A stretch of DNA of 64,000 nt from Ezakiella massiliensis (GTDB taxonomy: Bacteria; Bacillota; Clostridia; Tissierellales; Peptoniphilaceae). Where the stretch lies: the NCBI RefSeq assembly GCF_900120165.1, contig NZ_LT635475.1:496001-560000 (forward strand). Reading direction: 5' to 3'. The notes under the pieces were generated by a model. It was not told the DNA's origin. It ran no database searches and worked only from the letters and a program-made list of their open reading frames with translations. Both the position numbers and the translations under genes were made by a program. Shown in pieces: positions 53,489 through 61,431 of the stretch (within the stretch, counting starts at the first letter, position 1; each line of letters begins with the position of its first letter).

Positions 53489-54464
53489 TCATGTAGTCTC
53501 CAAAATTTTCTTTTAGTAAATCCTTTGTATTATTTTCATAATAAATCCAGAAACTTTTATCTCCTACATACTTTCCTTCTCCAGGAATCATTGACATTTC
53601 AAGATTATTCATATCGACCTTTGGTAGGCTGACAATGGCTTCTAAAATTTGCTTTTCGCCAAAGTTTGTCCTTAGGTTTGATTTTATACTTGAGAAAATC
53701 TTTGGCAGTCTGCCAATATTTTTAAGACTTAAAGCTTGGTCCATAACCACTTTGAGAAACTCTTGTTGCCTATTAATCCTATCGATATCACTAGTGTTTC
53801 CCCTATATCTTAAAACTTTTACAGCGTCTTTACCGTCAATGTGTTGCATACCAGCTTTGATATTGATTACCAGTGGTGGTTTGTCCGCTGGGTCTGTATA
53901 AATCAAATCGTATGGGACGTTATAGTCAACACCACCAATAGCGTCAACGAAATTTTCAACCAGGGTGTAGTCAACTTTTACATAATAGTCAACATTTATA
54001 CCAAAGTTATCTTGTATAGTTTTGAGCAAAAGATTTGGTCCACCAAAAGAGTGAGCTGCGTTAATTTTGGTCAGTCCATGGCCAGGAATATTCACACGAG
54101 TATCGCGTGGAATATTTACCATGCGAACTTCACCAGTTTTAAAATTAACTTTTGTAAGTATAATTGTATCGGACCTGTAGCCCTTTGATACATCTATATC
54201 GTGAGAGTCAGTTCCAAACATGACAAACATAAATTCATCATCTATCATTTGTTCTGGCTCAGGCTCTGGTTCAGGTTCTTCTTCATTTCCCTTATTATTA
54301 TCATCATCGCCCTTGTTTTCATCTACGATATTGGTCTCTCCCTTAGACTTATCCTTGGAAAAGAGATTTTCATAAGGGTTCTTGGCCCCCTTAACAATAG
54401 CAAAGAGATAGAAAGCCAAAAATACAACAAAAGCTAAGGTAAATGCTTGCTTAAATTTTTTCAT
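53478..54464 (-). CDS. LytR-CpsA-Psr (LCP) family wall polymer ligase
   Basis: 328 residues. An N-terminal helix anchors it (about residues 7-26), followed by an acidic low-complexity linker with EPEPEPEPE. The LCP domain has FVMFGTDSHD, RSDTIILTKVNFKTGEV, the arginine-containing NIPRDTRVNIP, and KINAAHSFGGP. LCP proteins transfer teichoic-acid-like or capsular polymers to peptidoglycan. Here it may attach the polymer that SLH proteins bind; that is inferred. Confidence 0.92.
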   Translation of the reverse strand: MKKFKQAFTLAFVVFLAFYLFAIVKGAKNPYENLFSKDKSKGETNIVDENKGDDDNNKGNEEEPEPEPEPEQMIDDEFMFVMFGTDSHDIDVSKGYRSDTIILTKVNFKTGEVRMVNIPRDTRVNIPGHGLTKINAAHSFGGPNLLLKTIQDNFGINVDYYVKVDYTLVENFVDAIGGVDYNVPYDLIYTDPADKPPLVINIKAGMQHIDGKDAVKVLRYRGNTSDIDRINRQQEFLKVVMDQALSLKNIGRLPKIFSSIKSNLRTNFGEKQILEAIVSLPKVDMNNLEMSMIPGEGKYVGDKSFWIYYENNTKDLLKENFGDYMNAQ

Positions 54465-54465
54465 A

Positions 54466-55365
54466 TTAATTCATCTCCGCTCTATCCTTGAGCTCATAAA
54501 CAGATTGTTTGACAAGTGTTCTGATCTCATCCATTAGTTCATCGTCGAACTTGTTATTATTTCTGTGGATATAATACATGCCATCCAAAAAAGTTTGGTC
54601 AGCAATGGTCTTGGCTTCAAGATTTTTTTCTAAGTCTTCAAATTCCTTCATTAGCTTGCCATCTTTATCCACAAGCGGACTGGATGCAGTCCCAGTTAAT
54701 AGCACATAAAGCCAGGATTGATATCTAGCAACAAAATCCATATTTCTTGGGAAATCTTTGTTATCAATAACAAATTTTTCTATTTCGTTAATCCTAGCCA
54801 ATAAATCTTGTGGACTTAACATAACTTGTCCCTTAAAAAGAGTTGGCTTTTGATTTTCTTCAAGCTTAATACTATAGTAATCGGCCAAGGCCTTGTTGTC
54901 CTTGTCTACTAATTTTAAAATCTTTTCATAGTCTAAGCCAGGCACAAAGCTGTCGCCTGATTTGAATACTGTATAGTACATATCATAGATTTTTTGTATT
55001 TCATTTTTTATGGAGGAGTCTTCAATTTTTTCAATGTCGGATTCGCTTAAAGCTTCTCCATCCTTGACAAAACTAAGTTCTCCCTTGCATTCATCTGAGT
55101 TTACAACTCCACTTACAATATTTAAATTAGCAACCAAGGTATCTTCAAGAGTTAAAATATAAAGCTCTTTTTTATTATTATCCACCTTGTCAATATTTTT
55201 ATTTATATAATCGATTAAACTTATTGGATCGTATGGCAGTTCCTTAACCGCTTCATCTCTTTCGACAATTGGAGTCACAGGTTCTTGAGGTTTTTGTACT
55301 GCCCTATTGCAACCAGTGATCAACATTGCCGCCAATAAAATTTTTGCAATCTTTCTTTTTTTCAT
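54466..55365 (-). CDS. lipoprotein of unknown function
   Basis: 299 residues. The lipobox is MLITGC near residue 19, followed by a short Pro/Glu spacer. The mature protein is helical and rich in K, D and E with no family recognised; it is not a clear solute-binding protein. It is first in the run lipoprotein-LCP-fni-YARHG-tadA-tRNA-Ser, one base before the LCP start, behind its own promoter. Confidence 0.78.
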   Translation of the reverse strand: MKKRKIAKILLAAMLITGCNRAVQKPQEPVTPIVERDEAVKELPYDPISLIDYINKNIDKVDNNKKELYILTLEDTLVANLNIVSGVVNSDECKGELSFVKDGEALSESDIEKIEDSSIKNEIQKIYDMYYTVFKSGDSFVPGLDYEKILKLVDKDNKALADYYSIKLEENQKPTLFKGQVMLSPQDLLARINEIEKFVIDNKDFPRNMDFVARYQSWLYVLLTGTASSPLVDKDGKLMKEFEDLEKNLEAKTIADQTFLDGMYYIHRNNNKFDDELMDEIRTLVKQSVYELKDRAEMN

Positions 55366-55394
55366 ACATTCCTCCCAAAGGGTTTATCATTGAT

Positions 55395-55423
55395 ATTTTA
55401 ACAGATAATATAAAAATAATCAA
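55395..55423 (-). promoter_or_regulatory. promoter of the lipoprotein-LCP-fni-tadA-tRNA operon
   Basis: TTGATT (55418-55423) and TAAAAT (55395-55400) on the minus strand at 17-bp spacing with TGT before the -10. Confidence 0.78.
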
Positions 55424-55428
55424 CTAAG

Positions 55429-56124
55429 TTAAATGAGATCTTCCCTAACTTTAATCTCTCCCAGCTTCAAACCTTCAATTTCTTCCTTGTAAAGAATTAC
55501 AATTGTCGATCCAAATCTGAATTCGCCAATGGTCTCCCCTCTTTTAAATTTATCTTTAAAAAATTTAACAGAGTTTACATTTGTAGCTCCAATTGCAATG
55601 TAAAAATAATTCTTGGTCTCAAGAATTACCCTGTAATTATCTAAAAAGGGATTTCCCATTTCAAAGCCAAGGTCGTTTACGGGTATGCTCTTGTCGCCCA
55701 GCTCATACTTATCAATAACCTCGTTATCGTCTATAGCATGAAACCTGTGATAATTGTGGGGTGACAAATAAATAACTTGAAAGGCCTTTACATGGGCCTC
55801 TTTATTCAAAAGAGTTTTGACATCGACCATCTTTCCCTTGACATCAAAAGTCATACCATGAGATATATTTCCGCCAGCAGTAATTACTCCGTCACAAGGC
55901 GAAATATATTTGCCCTCTCCCATAGGCCTGTAATCCATATCAATAGCCCGGGCAAAGTAATCGTTAAGGGACTTAAATTTTTGTCCTTGCAAAATTTCTT
56001 GGCTATTGATTTTGTAATGCCTCCTAAATGCTGGAATAAAAATTTTTGAAAATCTTGTATTGACTAAAAAATAAAAAATTTTATTAATAATTTTTAAATT
56101 ACAAAATCTGACTAATAACTTCAT
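55429..56124 (-). CDS. psd: phosphatidylserine decarboxylase
   Basis: Makes phosphatidylethanolamine; 231 residues. Family motifs present are SPCDG, VIYLSPHNYHRFHAID and the self-cleavage site FGST in EFRFGSTIVIL, where Ser becomes the pyruvoyl group. The N-terminal hydrophobic stretch fits membrane association. It is divergent from pssA, which makes its substrate. Confidence 0.95.
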   Translation of the reverse strand: MKLLVRFCNLKIINKIFYFLVNTRFSKIFIPAFRRHYKINSQEILQGQKFKSLNDYFARAIDMDYRPMGEGKYISPCDGVITAGGNISHGMTFDVKGKMVDVKTLLNKEAHVKAFQVIYLSPHNYHRFHAIDDNEVIDKYELGDKSIPVNDLGFEMGNPFLDNYRVILETKNYFYIAIGATNVNSVKFFKDKFKRGETIGEFRFGSTIVILYKEEIEGLKLGEIKVREDLI

Positions 56125-56139
56125 CGCCGCTCCTATTAC

Positions 56140-56182
56140 TTGATAGTTTTTTTCTTTTCTTGTATAATTAAACTATATTATA
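56140..56182. promoter_or_regulatory. overlapping divergent promoters of psd and pssA
   Basis: Plus strand: TTGATA (56140-56145), 17 bp, TATAAT (56163-56168) serves pssA. Minus strand: TGGTATAAT with TATAAT at 56177-56182 serves psd. The two polymerase sites overlap, so the genes may compete for expression. Confidence 0.8.
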
Positions 56183-56198
56183 CCATAAGGAGAAAAAA

Positions 56199-56735
56199 AT
56201 GAAAAATAAAAAGTTTTTCCATGACAACGCTGCAAATTTTGTCACATTTTGCAACATGCTTGCAGGTGCAATTTCAATTATAATGAGTTTGAATGGAAAA
56301 TTTAGAACGGCCATGGCCTTTATAATCATAGCCAGCATCGCTGATAGATATGATGGCAAGGTGGCCCGCAGATTAAATACAGATTCAGAGCTTGGCGTGC
56401 AAATGGATTCCATGGGAGATGTAATAAGCTTTGGAGTTGCTCCAGCAATCCTGGTTTATACTTTTAGGATTATGCCCCTTGAAGGAAATATTAGAATTAT
56501 CGGAGGCATTTCCACCATGATTTACATTTGTGCAGGCGCCTTTAGGCTAGCCAGATTTAATGTAGATGGCATGGACGAGGACAATTCATTTTCCGGCATG
56601 CCAATTCCAATTGCAGGACTAATAATAGTAGCCATGTTAATGTTTGGTCACAAAATCGGAATCATTCCAATTATAATAGCCGAATTTATTTTGGCCTTGT
56701 TTATGGTTAGTAAAATTAAAATTAAGAAGAAATAA
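56199..56735 (+). CDS. pssA: CDP-diacylglycerol--serine O-phosphatidyltransferase
   Basis: Membrane enzyme that makes phosphatidylserine; 178 residues with about six helices. The CDP-alcohol phosphotransferase motif runs from DRYDGKVARR through LGVQMDSMGD, keeping the D-G...A-R...G...D...D pattern. GAGAAAAAA with AAGGAG precedes the start. It heads the plus-strand operon pssA-deoD-rocB-like-FAD-membrane protein. Confidence 0.94.
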   Translation: MKNKKFFHDNAANFVTFCNMLAGAISIIMSLNGKFRTAMAFIIIASIADRYDGKVARRLNTDSELGVQMDSMGDVISFGVAPAILVYTFRIMPLEGNIRIIGGISTMIYICAGAFRLARFNVDGMDEDNSFSGMPIPIAGLIIVAMLMFGHKIGIIPIIIAEFILALFMVSKIKIKKK

Positions 56736-56749
56736 GAGGAGGAATTTAT

Positions 56750-57457
56750 ATGTCAACACCACATAATGAAGCCAAAAAAGGCGATATTAAAAAAACAGTT
56801 TTAATGCCAGGAGACCCACTTAGGGCCAAGCACATTGCAGAAACTTTCTTGGAAGATGTAAAGCAATTTAACTCAGTTAGAAATATGCTAGGCTTCTCTG
56901 GCACCTACAAGGGCCACGAATTTTCCGTAATGGGAAGCGGCATGGGCATTCCTTCATTTGCAATATACGCCCACGAGCTCTACACAATGTATGATGTAGA
57001 AAAAATTGTAAGAGTCGGTTCATGCGGAGCCTACCAAAAAGATTTGGATCTCTTTGATGTCATCATTGCCCAAGGGGCTTCCAGCGACAGCAATTTTGCC
57101 CACCAATTTAATCTTCCGGGCAATCTTGCAGCTCTTGCAGACTTTGATTCCCTTGAAAAAGCTGTCCAAGCTGCTCGCGAAATGAATAAAAAAGTTCATG
57201 TTGGAAACATTTTCTCATCCGACATTTTCTATAATGCAGATTCCGACGAATGGAAAAAATGGGAAAAGATGGGAGTGCTTGGCGTAGAAATGGAATCCTA
57301 TGCTTTATATTTGATCGCCCAATATCTAAATAAAAAAGCCCTAGGCATTTTTACAGTTAGTGACTCCTTCCACAAAAGCGAGATCACAACACCAGAAGAA
57401 AGGCAAAAATCATTTAACGATATGATTGAAATAGCTTTAGAATCATGCTTGAAGTAA
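56750..57457 (+). CDS. deoD: purine nucleoside phosphorylase, DeoD type
   Basis: Hexameric-type phosphorylase of 235 residues. The start MSTPHNEAKKGDIKKTVLMPGDP is typical. MGSGMGIPSFAIYAHEL, VGSCGA and VLGVEMESYALYL carry substrate contacts, and the catalytic Asp is in FTVSDSF. It releases ribose or deoxyribose 1-phosphate from purine nucleosides. Linked functionally with deoC, encoded elsewhere in the window. Confidence 0.96.
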   Translation: MSTPHNEAKKGDIKKTVLMPGDPLRAKHIAETFLEDVKQFNSVRNMLGFSGTYKGHEFSVMGSGMGIPSFAIYAHELYTMYDVEKIVRVGSCGAYQKDLDLFDVIIAQGASSDSNFAHQFNLPGNLAALADFDSLEKAVQAAREMNKKVHVGNIFSSDIFYNADSDEWKKWEKMGVLGVEMESYALYLIAQYLNKKALGIFTVSDSFHKSEITTPEERQKSFNDMIEIALESCLK

Positions 57458-58944
57458 AGAAAATATTTGAAGAATTATTAAATATTGATGCACTGACCTA
57501 TGATCGCGGAGAGGTCGACATTGCCAAGGCCCTTTATAATATATATTTGGGCCTGGATTACTTTAAAGACCATCCTGAAAATGTCAAGCTCCTAGCCACA
57601 GACGAAGATGAATTTGTCAGGTTCAATCAAATGGCCATGGTTCAAAAGGGAGATAACAAGGATGTTGTCCTTATAATAAACACCATTGACGAACCACAAC
57701 TCACTGGCAAATACAGCAAGTCCGATGTCAAGATAATTAAATCCACTCTTGCATCCAATGTTGTAGTTTTGGATGAGCTTTCAAAGACAGACTTTGATGG
57801 CAATGTAATGATTTTAAATATCTGCGACCGCTACGGCAATAACAAGGGCATGGAATCGGCAGTAAAGTACATTATGTCCATGAAAGAGGAAGGTTATAAT
57901 TTTAAAGCTGCCATTACCACCCACTCATTTTTAACCAATGGCGAAGAAGCCATATTTTTTGGTGCCCAGGCCATTATTAAGCCAGCAATTTTTGTGGCAG
58001 GCAAAACAGTCCGCACCCTTCTCTTTGATGAAGGCTTGGATCCAAGCTACATGCTTTCAACTTTTGCCCGCGACCTAACTCTCAATTCTGTTTTGATGGA
58101 CAACTATCAAAACGAAGTTTCTGAGCCCATATATGTAAATAGGTTTATTGTACCAGGAGGCACAGAAGTTCAAAGCTCTGCATGGGGCTATACTTCATTT
58201 ATGACTTCTACTGTAAGCCAAGACTTAAAGGCCTATATGAATAATCTAAAAAACTTAGTCATTAATTCTTACAACAAGGCCATAGCAGAATTAAATACAA
58301 AATATGCTTCCTACTGCCTAAAGAGAAATATTCCCTTTAGTCCCCTTAAAATCAGACCAAAAGTCTACACTTGGGATGAATATTTAAATGAAATTATCAC
58401 AGTAAGGGGCAATTCTGTCTTATCTTCTCTTAGAAATGATGTAGAAGATAAAATAAATCGGTCCCCTGACCTGCCGCTCTCAGAACTCAGGTTGCAGCTT
58501 GTAAAAAATGTTTACGACAAACACAAATTGGCAGATGAGCCCATAATTATAATTTATTTTGAAGAAGCTCCAAGCCAAAGGGTGGATATAACTGGAACAA
58601 ACACCCTACAAAGGGATTTGATGCTGTCTTTTACATCTGCCATAAATACAGTTAAACCAACTATCAAGAGGAGATTTTTCTATCCTGATATGAGCTATCA
58701 CTCCTATTTAAATTTAAGCGAAGACTACAGGGACTTAAAAGAATCTCTCAAATTTATTCCAATGGCAAGGCCCGAAGAATATCACAGGATTAATAATGCG
58801 GCAAAGCTTTCGATTCCAACTGTAAATGTTGGAGGTATAAACAAAATCCAAGACGGCAAATTTACCTTTGATGAAAAATACCACTTCGAAACCTATCCTG
58901 CCCTTATGATTGAAGGGATAAAAAGGCTTTTTAAATGCAATTAA
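57445..58944 (+). CDS. RocB-like M20-family protein, apparently lacking canonical metal ligands
   Basis: 499 residues, resembling the M20/RocB (arginine utilisation) family in overall organisation and in the region with YPDMSYHSYLNLSEDYRDL near the C-terminus. Where M20 enzymes have H-x-D, this protein reads IINTIDEPQ, and the second metal motif is also weak, so metallopeptidase activity is doubtful. It overlaps deoD by 13 bases and the FAD gene by 10. Function is unknown; the family link is moderately secure. Confidence 0.62.
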   Translation: MLEVKKIFEELLNIDALTYDRGEVDIAKALYNIYLGLDYFKDHPENVKLLATDEDEFVRFNQMAMVQKGDNKDVVLIINTIDEPQLTGKYSKSDVKIIKSTLASNVVVLDELSKTDFDGNVMILNICDRYGNNKGMESAVKYIMSMKEEGYNFKAAITTHSFLTNGEEAIFFGAQAIIKPAIFVAGKTVRTLLFDEGLDPSYMLSTFARDLTLNSVLMDNYQNEVSEPIYVNRFIVPGGTEVQSSAWGYTSFMTSTVSQDLKAYMNNLKNLVINSYNKAIAELNTKYASYCLKRNIPFSPLKIRPKVYTWDEYLNEIITVRGNSVLSSLRNDVEDKINRSPDLPLSELRLQLVKNVYDKHKLADEPIIIIYFEEAPSQRVDITGTNTLQRDLMLSFTSAINTVKPTIKRRFFYPDMSYHSYLNLSEDYRDLKESLKFIPMARPEEYHRINNAAKLSIPTVNVGGINKIQDGKFTFDEKYHFETYPALMIEGIKRLFKCN

Positions 58945-60434
58945 TAAATATAAATACCAGCCTAGACTACGATGACAAAGAAATTCAAAAAGAAATTTCC
59001 AAAAAATATGGCATTAAAGTCAAGGATTACAAGATAATACAAAGGAGCCTTGACGCCAGGCGGCAGACTCTTAAATTCAATTTAAAAATTGCAGTAGACG
59101 TTGACAAAAAGTTAAAGGACTCCAGCCAAATGCCAGAGCCTTATCAGCTGCCAGATAAAAAATGCGACCTAAAAATTGCAATTGTCGGTGCAGGTCCTGC
59201 AGGTCTTTACGCTGCCCACGTCCTAGAAAATACAGGAGCCACAGTCCATGTATACGAGCGTGGTGGTGACGTTGACCAAAGGGTCAGAGATGTAAATGAC
59301 TTTTTAAAAAGCAGAAACCTTAATCCAAACTCCAATATAAGTTTTGGTGAAGGAGGAGCCGGCACTTTTTCAGATGGCAAACTCACCTCCCGATCCAAGG
59401 ACGCCCGCAAGGAATATATAAAGGAAGTTCTCTTTAAATACGGGGCCGATGAAGAAATAACCATCATGCACAAGCCTCATATCGGAACAGATGTCTTGCG
59501 TGAAGTCATCAAGCATTTTAGAAATGATTTAGAAGATGCTGGAATTAAATTTTATTTTAACACCAGGGTCGATAACATTTTAATAGAAAACGGAACTGCC
59601 AAGGCTGTTGTTGTCGATGGCAAGCCTATCTATTACGACAAAATTATTTTAGCTATTGGCAATGCAGCCAGGGACACTTTTAAAAACCTTATATCTGATG
59701 GCCTACATTTAAATGCAAAACCCTTTGCAATTGGTTTTAGGATTGAACACCTGCAAACTTTTGTAGACAAATCTCAATTCAAAAACTATGCTGGTCACCC
59801 CAGACTTTTTAAAGGCGAATACAGTCTTGCCTGCGACGGAGTTTATAGCTTTTGCATGTGCCCAGGTGGAATTGTCGTTCCAAGTTCTAGCGAACCCGAG
59901 CACTTATGTGTAAACGGAATGAGCTATCACAATCGCGGCCTTAGAAACGCTAACTCGGCCATTGTTACAACTATAAATGATTATACAAAAGCCTTGGACT
60001 CAATTACCTTCCAAGAGGAAATTGAAAAGCGGGCTTTTGAACTTGGCGGCGGCGACTACACTGCCCCAGCTATACACGTCCACGACTTTTTGGATAAGTC
60101 AGAGGCAAAAACTTTAAAGGAAGTTCAACCCAGCTATCCGCTTGGAGTTCGCTATGTAAAAATAGATGAAATTTACGGGGACAAAATAGCAGACAAGCTC
60201 CGACAAGGCTTGCTGGCTATGAACAATAAAATGCATGGATTTTTGGACGACGCAATTCTAACTGCTGTCGAATCAAAAACAAGCTCCCCTGTCAATATAG
60301 AAAGAAATGAAGAATTTATGACCAATATTAAAAACCTCTACGCTTGCGGAGAAGGCGCAGGATATGCCGGCGGAATTGTAAGCGCAGGTTTGGACGGATT
60401 AAAATGTGCAGAAAAAATTTTGGAGGTATTATGA
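58935..60434 (+). CDS. FAD-dependent oxidoreductase (COG2509-type)
   Basis: 499 residues. An N-terminal RNA-binding-like small domain (about 1-70) ends with RSLDARRQ. It is followed by the FAD motif GAGPAGLYAAHVLENTG, then GEGGAGTFSDGKLTSR, and the C-terminal FAD motif CGEGAGYAGGIVSAGLDGL. This layout is typical of the widespread, uncharacterised COG2509 dehydrogenases. Substrate is unknown. ATGA overlap with the next gene indicates coupling. Confidence 0.9.
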   Translation: MQLININTSLDYDDKEIQKEISKKYGIKVKDYKIIQRSLDARRQTLKFNLKIAVDVDKKLKDSSQMPEPYQLPDKKCDLKIAIVGAGPAGLYAAHVLENTGATVHVYERGGDVDQRVRDVNDFLKSRNLNPNSNISFGEGGAGTFSDGKLTSRSKDARKEYIKEVLFKYGADEEITIMHKPHIGTDVLREVIKHFRNDLEDAGIKFYFNTRVDNILIENGTAKAVVVDGKPIYYDKIILAIGNAARDTFKNLISDGLHLNAKPFAIGFRIEHLQTFVDKSQFKNYAGHPRLFKGEYSLACDGVYSFCMCPGGIVVPSSSEPEHLCVNGMSYHNRGLRNANSAIVTTINDYTKALDSITFQEEIEKRAFELGGGDYTAPAIHVHDFLDKSEAKTLKEVQPSYPLGVRYVKIDEIYGDKIADKLRQGLLAMNNKMHGFLDDAILTAVESKTSSPVNIERNEEFMTNIKNLYACGEGAGYAGGIVSAGLDGLKCAEKILEVL

Positions 60435-60985
60435 AAGAGTTTAAAATTAAAGCAAAACATATTGAATATCCCGAACTATTAAAACATGATCTGGACACAA
60501 TTACCAGACACGGATATGAAGTCGTTGATGTCAAAGATGGCAAGCTTTTGCTGGAAGAATCAGTCAAGACCTATAATTTTTTAATCGACGAAAACACCCA
60601 AGCCCTTCGCGACTACTATCGCAAGGACGGATGTGGCTATGTGGAATTAAATGTTCAAGAAATTCCTCTAAGGGTCATCGGCCAATCAATTACAAAAGTA
60701 AAACCAGCCACCAGAGAAAATGCAAATTATCTGCTGGTAAAATCCACCAACCGCGAGCCAGTTTTCAATTACAAAGAAAGCCTAGCCGAACTCCACAAGG
60801 TAAAATCGCAAAACAATCTAGTACTTACAATTATTTATGCAATTTTCTTTATATCGGTTCTCGTCCTCCAAGACAGGGCTGTTAGGAATTTGACAATCTA
60901 CGGATACTACATCCTAAGCTTTGTAATTATAGGACTCCTAGTAAGTTCTTTCTACAAATTCCTTAGACACAAAGAATTTAATTAA
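60431..60985 (+). CDS. small membrane protein of unknown function
   Basis: 184 residues. A soluble N-terminal part (about 1-130) is followed by two transmembrane helices (about residues 132-150 and 158-176), VLTIIYAIFFISVLVL and YYILSFVIIGLLVSSFY. No family was recognised. A longer open frame begins at 60344, but the ATG at 60431 has GGAGG and forms an ATGA overlap with the FAD gene. It ends the operon; a terminator follows. Confidence 0.78.
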   Translation: MKEFKIKAKHIEYPELLKHDLDTITRHGYEVVDVKDGKLLLEESVKTYNFLIDENTQALRDYYRKDGCGYVELNVQEIPLRVIGQSITKVKPATRENANYLLVKSTNREPVFNYKESLAELHKVKSQNNLVLTIIYAIFFISVLVLQDRAVRNLTIYGYYILSFVIIGLLVSSFYKFLRHKEFN

Positions 60986-60993
60986 GAAAAATC

Positions 60994-61028
60994 GATCCCA
61001 AGGACAATTTATGCCCTTGGGATTTTTT
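60994..61028 (+). terminator. terminator after the pssA operon
   Basis: ATCCCAAGG and CCTTGGGAT form a strong stem around ACAATTTATGC, followed by TTTTTTG on the plus strand. Confidence 0.92.
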
Positions 61029-61040
61029 GTGGGTAAAATT

Positions 61041-61295
61041 ATTAAAAACATTTGGCATCCACAAGGAACGACCAATGTTTTTCGGGCCACATTTTCCTCA
61101 GACTCTTGTCCTCAATCGTTTTTCCCTTAGGTCGAACGATTGAACAAGAAGTTGCGTGAGTCCTGCATACCAATCGAGCGACGCTAATCGGTTTTGGCTA
61201 ACATAAAGTTAGCCGCTACGGTCCGATTAGCATCGTTATTACTCGCTCTCTTTGGCAGGGCTACAAGGTAACCCCTACAATTTCCGCCTCGTTTT
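61041..61295 (-). ncRNA. candidate structured noncoding RNA, class not assigned
   Basis: A gene-free block that is clearly more GC-rich and more structured than the surrounding intergenic DNA. On the minus strand it holds GGGGTTACC...CCC, then GCTAATCGG/CCGATTAGC with an internal GGCTAAC/GTTAGCC hairpin. A long stem from CTTGTTCAATCGTT to AACGATTGAGGACAAG follows, flanked by GACTC/GAGTC. It ends with ACATTGG/CCAAATGT and TTTTTAAT (61041-61080), which looks like its own terminator. Defining motifs of tmRNA, RNase P, SRP RNA and 6S RNA were not found. Size and lineage would fit a raiA-type RNA, but that was not confirmed. Orientation is inferred from the terminator. Confidence 0.6.
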
Positions 61296-61392
61296 TTTAT
61301 TGACTTCTTGGGCATTAATGCAATCTGCTACATAAAAAATTTTGTTTATTTTTAAAAATTAATTTTACCCCTCTCCTTCAAATTTTTCCAAC

Positions 61393-61419
61393 AAAAAAGC
61401 TACCTAATCGGTAGCTTTT
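61393..61419 (-). terminator. terminator after the EF-G-like gene
   Basis: The minus strand has AAAAGCTACC and GGTAGCTTTT around GATTA, followed by TTGTTGG. It separates the EF-G-like gene from the structured RNA block. Confidence 0.88.
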
Positions 61420-61431
61420 ACTTTAATTATT

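Noticed and set aside
60344..60430. Upstream extension of the last pssA-operon gene, starting MRRRRR
   Set aside because: It lies within the FAD protein gene in another frame; the ATG at 60431 has GGAGG and an ATGA overlap.
61041..61295. tmRNA, RNase P RNA, SRP RNA or 6S RNA
   Set aside because: The tag-peptide and tRNA-like end of tmRNA, GAGGAAAGTCC of RNase P and the SRP domain IV motif are absent on both strands, and the layout of several separate helices does not look like 6S.
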